Source of the DNA: Chloroflexota bacterium
Lineage (GTDB): Bacteria; Chloroflexota; Anaerolineae; Ardenticatenales; Ardenticatenaceae
Direction: 5' to 3'
Assembly: GCA_003520455.1 (NCBI GenBank)
Contig: DOUV01000698.1
Coordinates: 1 to 8,384, forward strand
DNA length: 8,384 nt
In this document: piece by piece, positions 7,008-8,384 of the stretch
Position numbering within the stretch: position 1 is the first letter of the stretch
Layout: every line of letters begins with the position of its first letter
Made by a program: the position numbers and the translations under genes
Notes under the pieces: model-generated
Databases searched by the model: none
What the model was told of the DNA's origin: nothing
Seen by the model: the letters and a program-made list of their open reading frames with translations, nothing else

Positions 7008-7086
7008 GGAGCAAACTCTGCTCCTGGTACTTGTGCCTGGCTCTGTACCACGCGTGGATCACACGAAACCCCCGTGGTATCCACGC
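7008..7086. repeat. Cluster of short inverted repeats
   Basis: There are four symmetrical elements in 79 bases. GGAGCA (7008-7013) pairs with TGCTCC (7019-7024) across a 5-base loop. TGGTAC (7025-7030) pairs with GTACCA (7045-7050). CCACGCGTGG (7048-7057) is a perfect 10-base palindrome. GCGTGGAT (7052-7059) pairs with ATCCACGC (7079-7086), and an alternative ACCACG (7047-7052) pairs with CGTGGT (7073-7078). The repeats are seen directly. Whether they act as operators, as an RNA leader for the 221-residue gene on the minus strand, or as a recombination or IS end is open. Confidence 0.5.
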
Positions 7087-7785
7087 CGTCACAGAAGGGG
7101 CTGATGCTGCATACGTGCAGTTGGTGGCATTACCTGTGGGAGAGGATGAGCCAAGAGAGCGTTACGTGGCGGTGAGACACACTGAGAGGGTCACGGTGGG
7201 TGCCAGAGAAGATGATGTCAGGTCGAGATGGAACCACCAGTATCCTGTTCACATTCTAACATGCGCAATGCTCTCTGTCAACTGAATGAAAGGCGAGGGC
7301 TCAATGGGCTAGGGTTCGTGCACCAACGACTGGATCTGGTGCCACACTGCTTCGAGAACAAACCCGCGGAGCGCTTGATTGGCCGAGGGATTGCGCGGCG
7401 CCCCTGAGTGACGATGGGCTGGGCCGGGCGTTGGACACGCTCTCCGCGCACGATGTAACGGATTGAAGGACGCCTATCGCTCCCTGCCAGGTCTCCTCGG
7501 TCCACCCTATGTCGCTCTTTATTCCTGATACGAGCAGGCGGGGTGCGGAATGTCGGATAAGATTAGTAGTGTGTAATTTGGGTGACATTCTCGCAGGCGA
7601 GAGCCGCCGGGAGTGGGGGGCGTGGTGCATTTCCGGGACTTGGGGCGACGAGATTCGTCAGCCCTTTGGGGTTTGGAACGAGGCAGTCGAGCCCGGAGGG
7701 CGGCGATACTGAGGAGTAGGGGGAGGCTGGAGGCGGCCCTGATCGGGGGCACAGTTTGTTGCTGCGCCCTTCGCCTCGCGTGCCC

Positions 7786-8384
7786 TCAGATCCTCACCAG
7801 CCCCCGCACCCGCTCGGCCAGTACCAGGAACATGAAGAGCGGCAGCCGTAACTGGCGATGCCAGCGCCAGGGTTGTTTCCAGAGGCGGTACAACCACTCG
7901 ATCCCCAGGTCCCGGTAGAGCTTGGGCGGGCGCGGGACGATACCGGCCACAAAATCGAGGGTCCCTCCGATCCCCATCATGACCGGGACCCCGGCCGCGG
8001 CCCCATGGCGGGCGATCCAAAGGTCCTGGGTGGGGGCGCCGTAGGCGACCAGGAGGATGTCGGGGCGAGTTGCCTGGATGTGGGCAACGGCCGCGGCGGT
8101 GCCCGCCGGGGTTGGGTCGGCACCATCCACCGCGATCTTCAGTGTCGGATACTGCGCGCGCAATACCTGCGCCGCCCGTTCCGCGATGCCCGGCCCGGCG
8201 CCCAGGAAGAAGAGGCGCCAGCCGTGGGCGGCGGCCAGCGGCGCCAGCCGGTACACCAGCTCACTTCCCGGTACGCGCGAAACGAAGCGTCGCCCCTGGA
8301 GGGCCGCTGCCAGCTGCAGACCTACGCCGTCGGCCAGGGCCAGGTCAGCGCTGGCCAAGACCGTGTGAAACGCGGGATTATTCC
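7786..8384 (-). CDS. WecG/TagA/CpsF-family glycosyltransferase, N-terminus missing
   Basis: This family (GT26) adds an N-acetylated hexosamine-type sugar to a lipid-linked precursor in surface polymer synthesis, for example ManNAcA in enterobacterial common antigen or ManNAc in wall teichoic acid. The frame is open to the right edge: NNPAFHTVLASADLALADGVG is read from 8382, so the TTG at 8358 is internal and roughly the first 50-60 residues are absent. About 198 residues are visible. Family marks are LADGVG with Asp at 8329-8331, the RVPGSELVYRL stretch, FFLGAGPGIAERAA, LLVAYGAPTQDLWIA (usually GxPxQE; here Gln-Asp at 8023-8028), GIGGTLDFVAGIVPRPP and LGIEWLYRLWKQPWRW. The C-terminus is hydrophobic and basic (LPLFMFLVLAERVRG), as in the membrane-associating tail of TagA. 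The substrate cannot be told. It stands apart from the cassette by about 860 bases; its own operon probably lies beyond the window. Confidence 0.93.
   Translation of the reverse strand, partial: NNPAFHTVLASADLALADGVGLQLAAALQGRRFVSRVPGSELVYRLAPLAAAHGWRLFFLGAGPGIAERAAQVLRAQYPTLKIAVDGADPTPAGTAAAVAHIQATRPDILLVAYGAPTQDLWIARHGAAAGVPVMMGIGGTLDFVAGIVPRPPKLYRDLGIEWLYRLWKQPWRWHRQLRLPLFMFLVLAERVRGLVRI

Larger units (their letters stand above)
6923..7785. other. Gene-free stretch upstream of the cassette
   Basis: About 860 bases with only short frames on both strands, none with a plausible start plus ribosome binding site or a recognisable product. It must hold the promoter for the two-gene cassette, but I see no convincing -35/-10 pair. 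The part at 7008-7086 carries several inverted repeats (listed separately). The part at 7290-7620 is split between short frames on both strands and could be mutated mobile-element sequence, but I cannot match it to a family. The downstream end of the glycosyltransferase gene (below 7786) shows no clear terminator. Confidence 0.5.

Noticed and set aside
5065..7577. Shared GTGTAATT at 5065-5072 and 7570-7577 as ends of one composite element
   Set aside because: Only eight bases match in direct orientation and the flanks differ, so chance is sufficient.
7301..7630. Minus-strand 109-codon frame and overlapping frames on both strands as a gene or transposase
   Set aside because: No start with a ribosome binding site and no motif I can match; several frames are equally open. 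Left as unexplained sequence.
1..8384. CRISPR array, tRNA or rRNA genes
   Set aside because: No regularly spaced repeats and no cloverleaf or ribosomal RNA sequence could be seen on either strand.

Overview
The window is GC-rich bacterial chromosome. I infer a Chloroflexota-like (Chloroflexus/Roseiflexus-type) host from the style of the PriA protein, the isolated family 2 glycosidase and the IS1634-like transposase relic. This is a judgement from memory of those families, not a search result.

Layout. (1) 1-2088, plus strand: the C-terminal ~695 residues of primosomal helicase PriA, open at the left edge. (2) 2125-4989, minus strand: a complete cytoplasmic glycoside hydrolase family 2 enzyme of 954 residues, convergent with priA across 36 bases. 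(3) About 5086-5700, minus strand: a decayed C-terminal remnant of an IS4-superfamily (IS1634-like) transposase directly upstream of the glycosidase. (4) 5701-5890: nothing convincing. (5) 5891-6922, minus strand: two small genes with good ribosome binding sites and clearly lower GC than the neighbours. The upstream one encodes a 221-residue protein with a long Ala/Gly/Val-rich hydrophobic hairpin. The downstream one encodes an 87-residue protein whose strand/helix pattern suggests a small OB fold, possibly like the B subunits of AB5 toxins. (6) 6923-7785: about 860 bases without a supportable gene, with a cluster of short inverted repeats at 7008-7086. (7) 7786 to the right edge, minus strand: most of a WecG/TagA/CpsF-family glycosyltransferase, cut at its N-terminus.

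How they fit together. PriA (replication restart), the GH2 enzyme (sugar release in the cytoplasm) and the WecG/TagA enzyme (cell-surface glycan assembly) look like unrelated core or peripheral chromosomal genes. The stretch between about 5086 and 7785 behaves like an accessory insertion: transposase debris, non-coding sequence and a low-GC two-gene cassette. That cassette is the best candidate for an undescribed system. I infer a membrane-active protein paired with a small secreted or ligand-binding partner, but neither gene has a function I can name with confidence.
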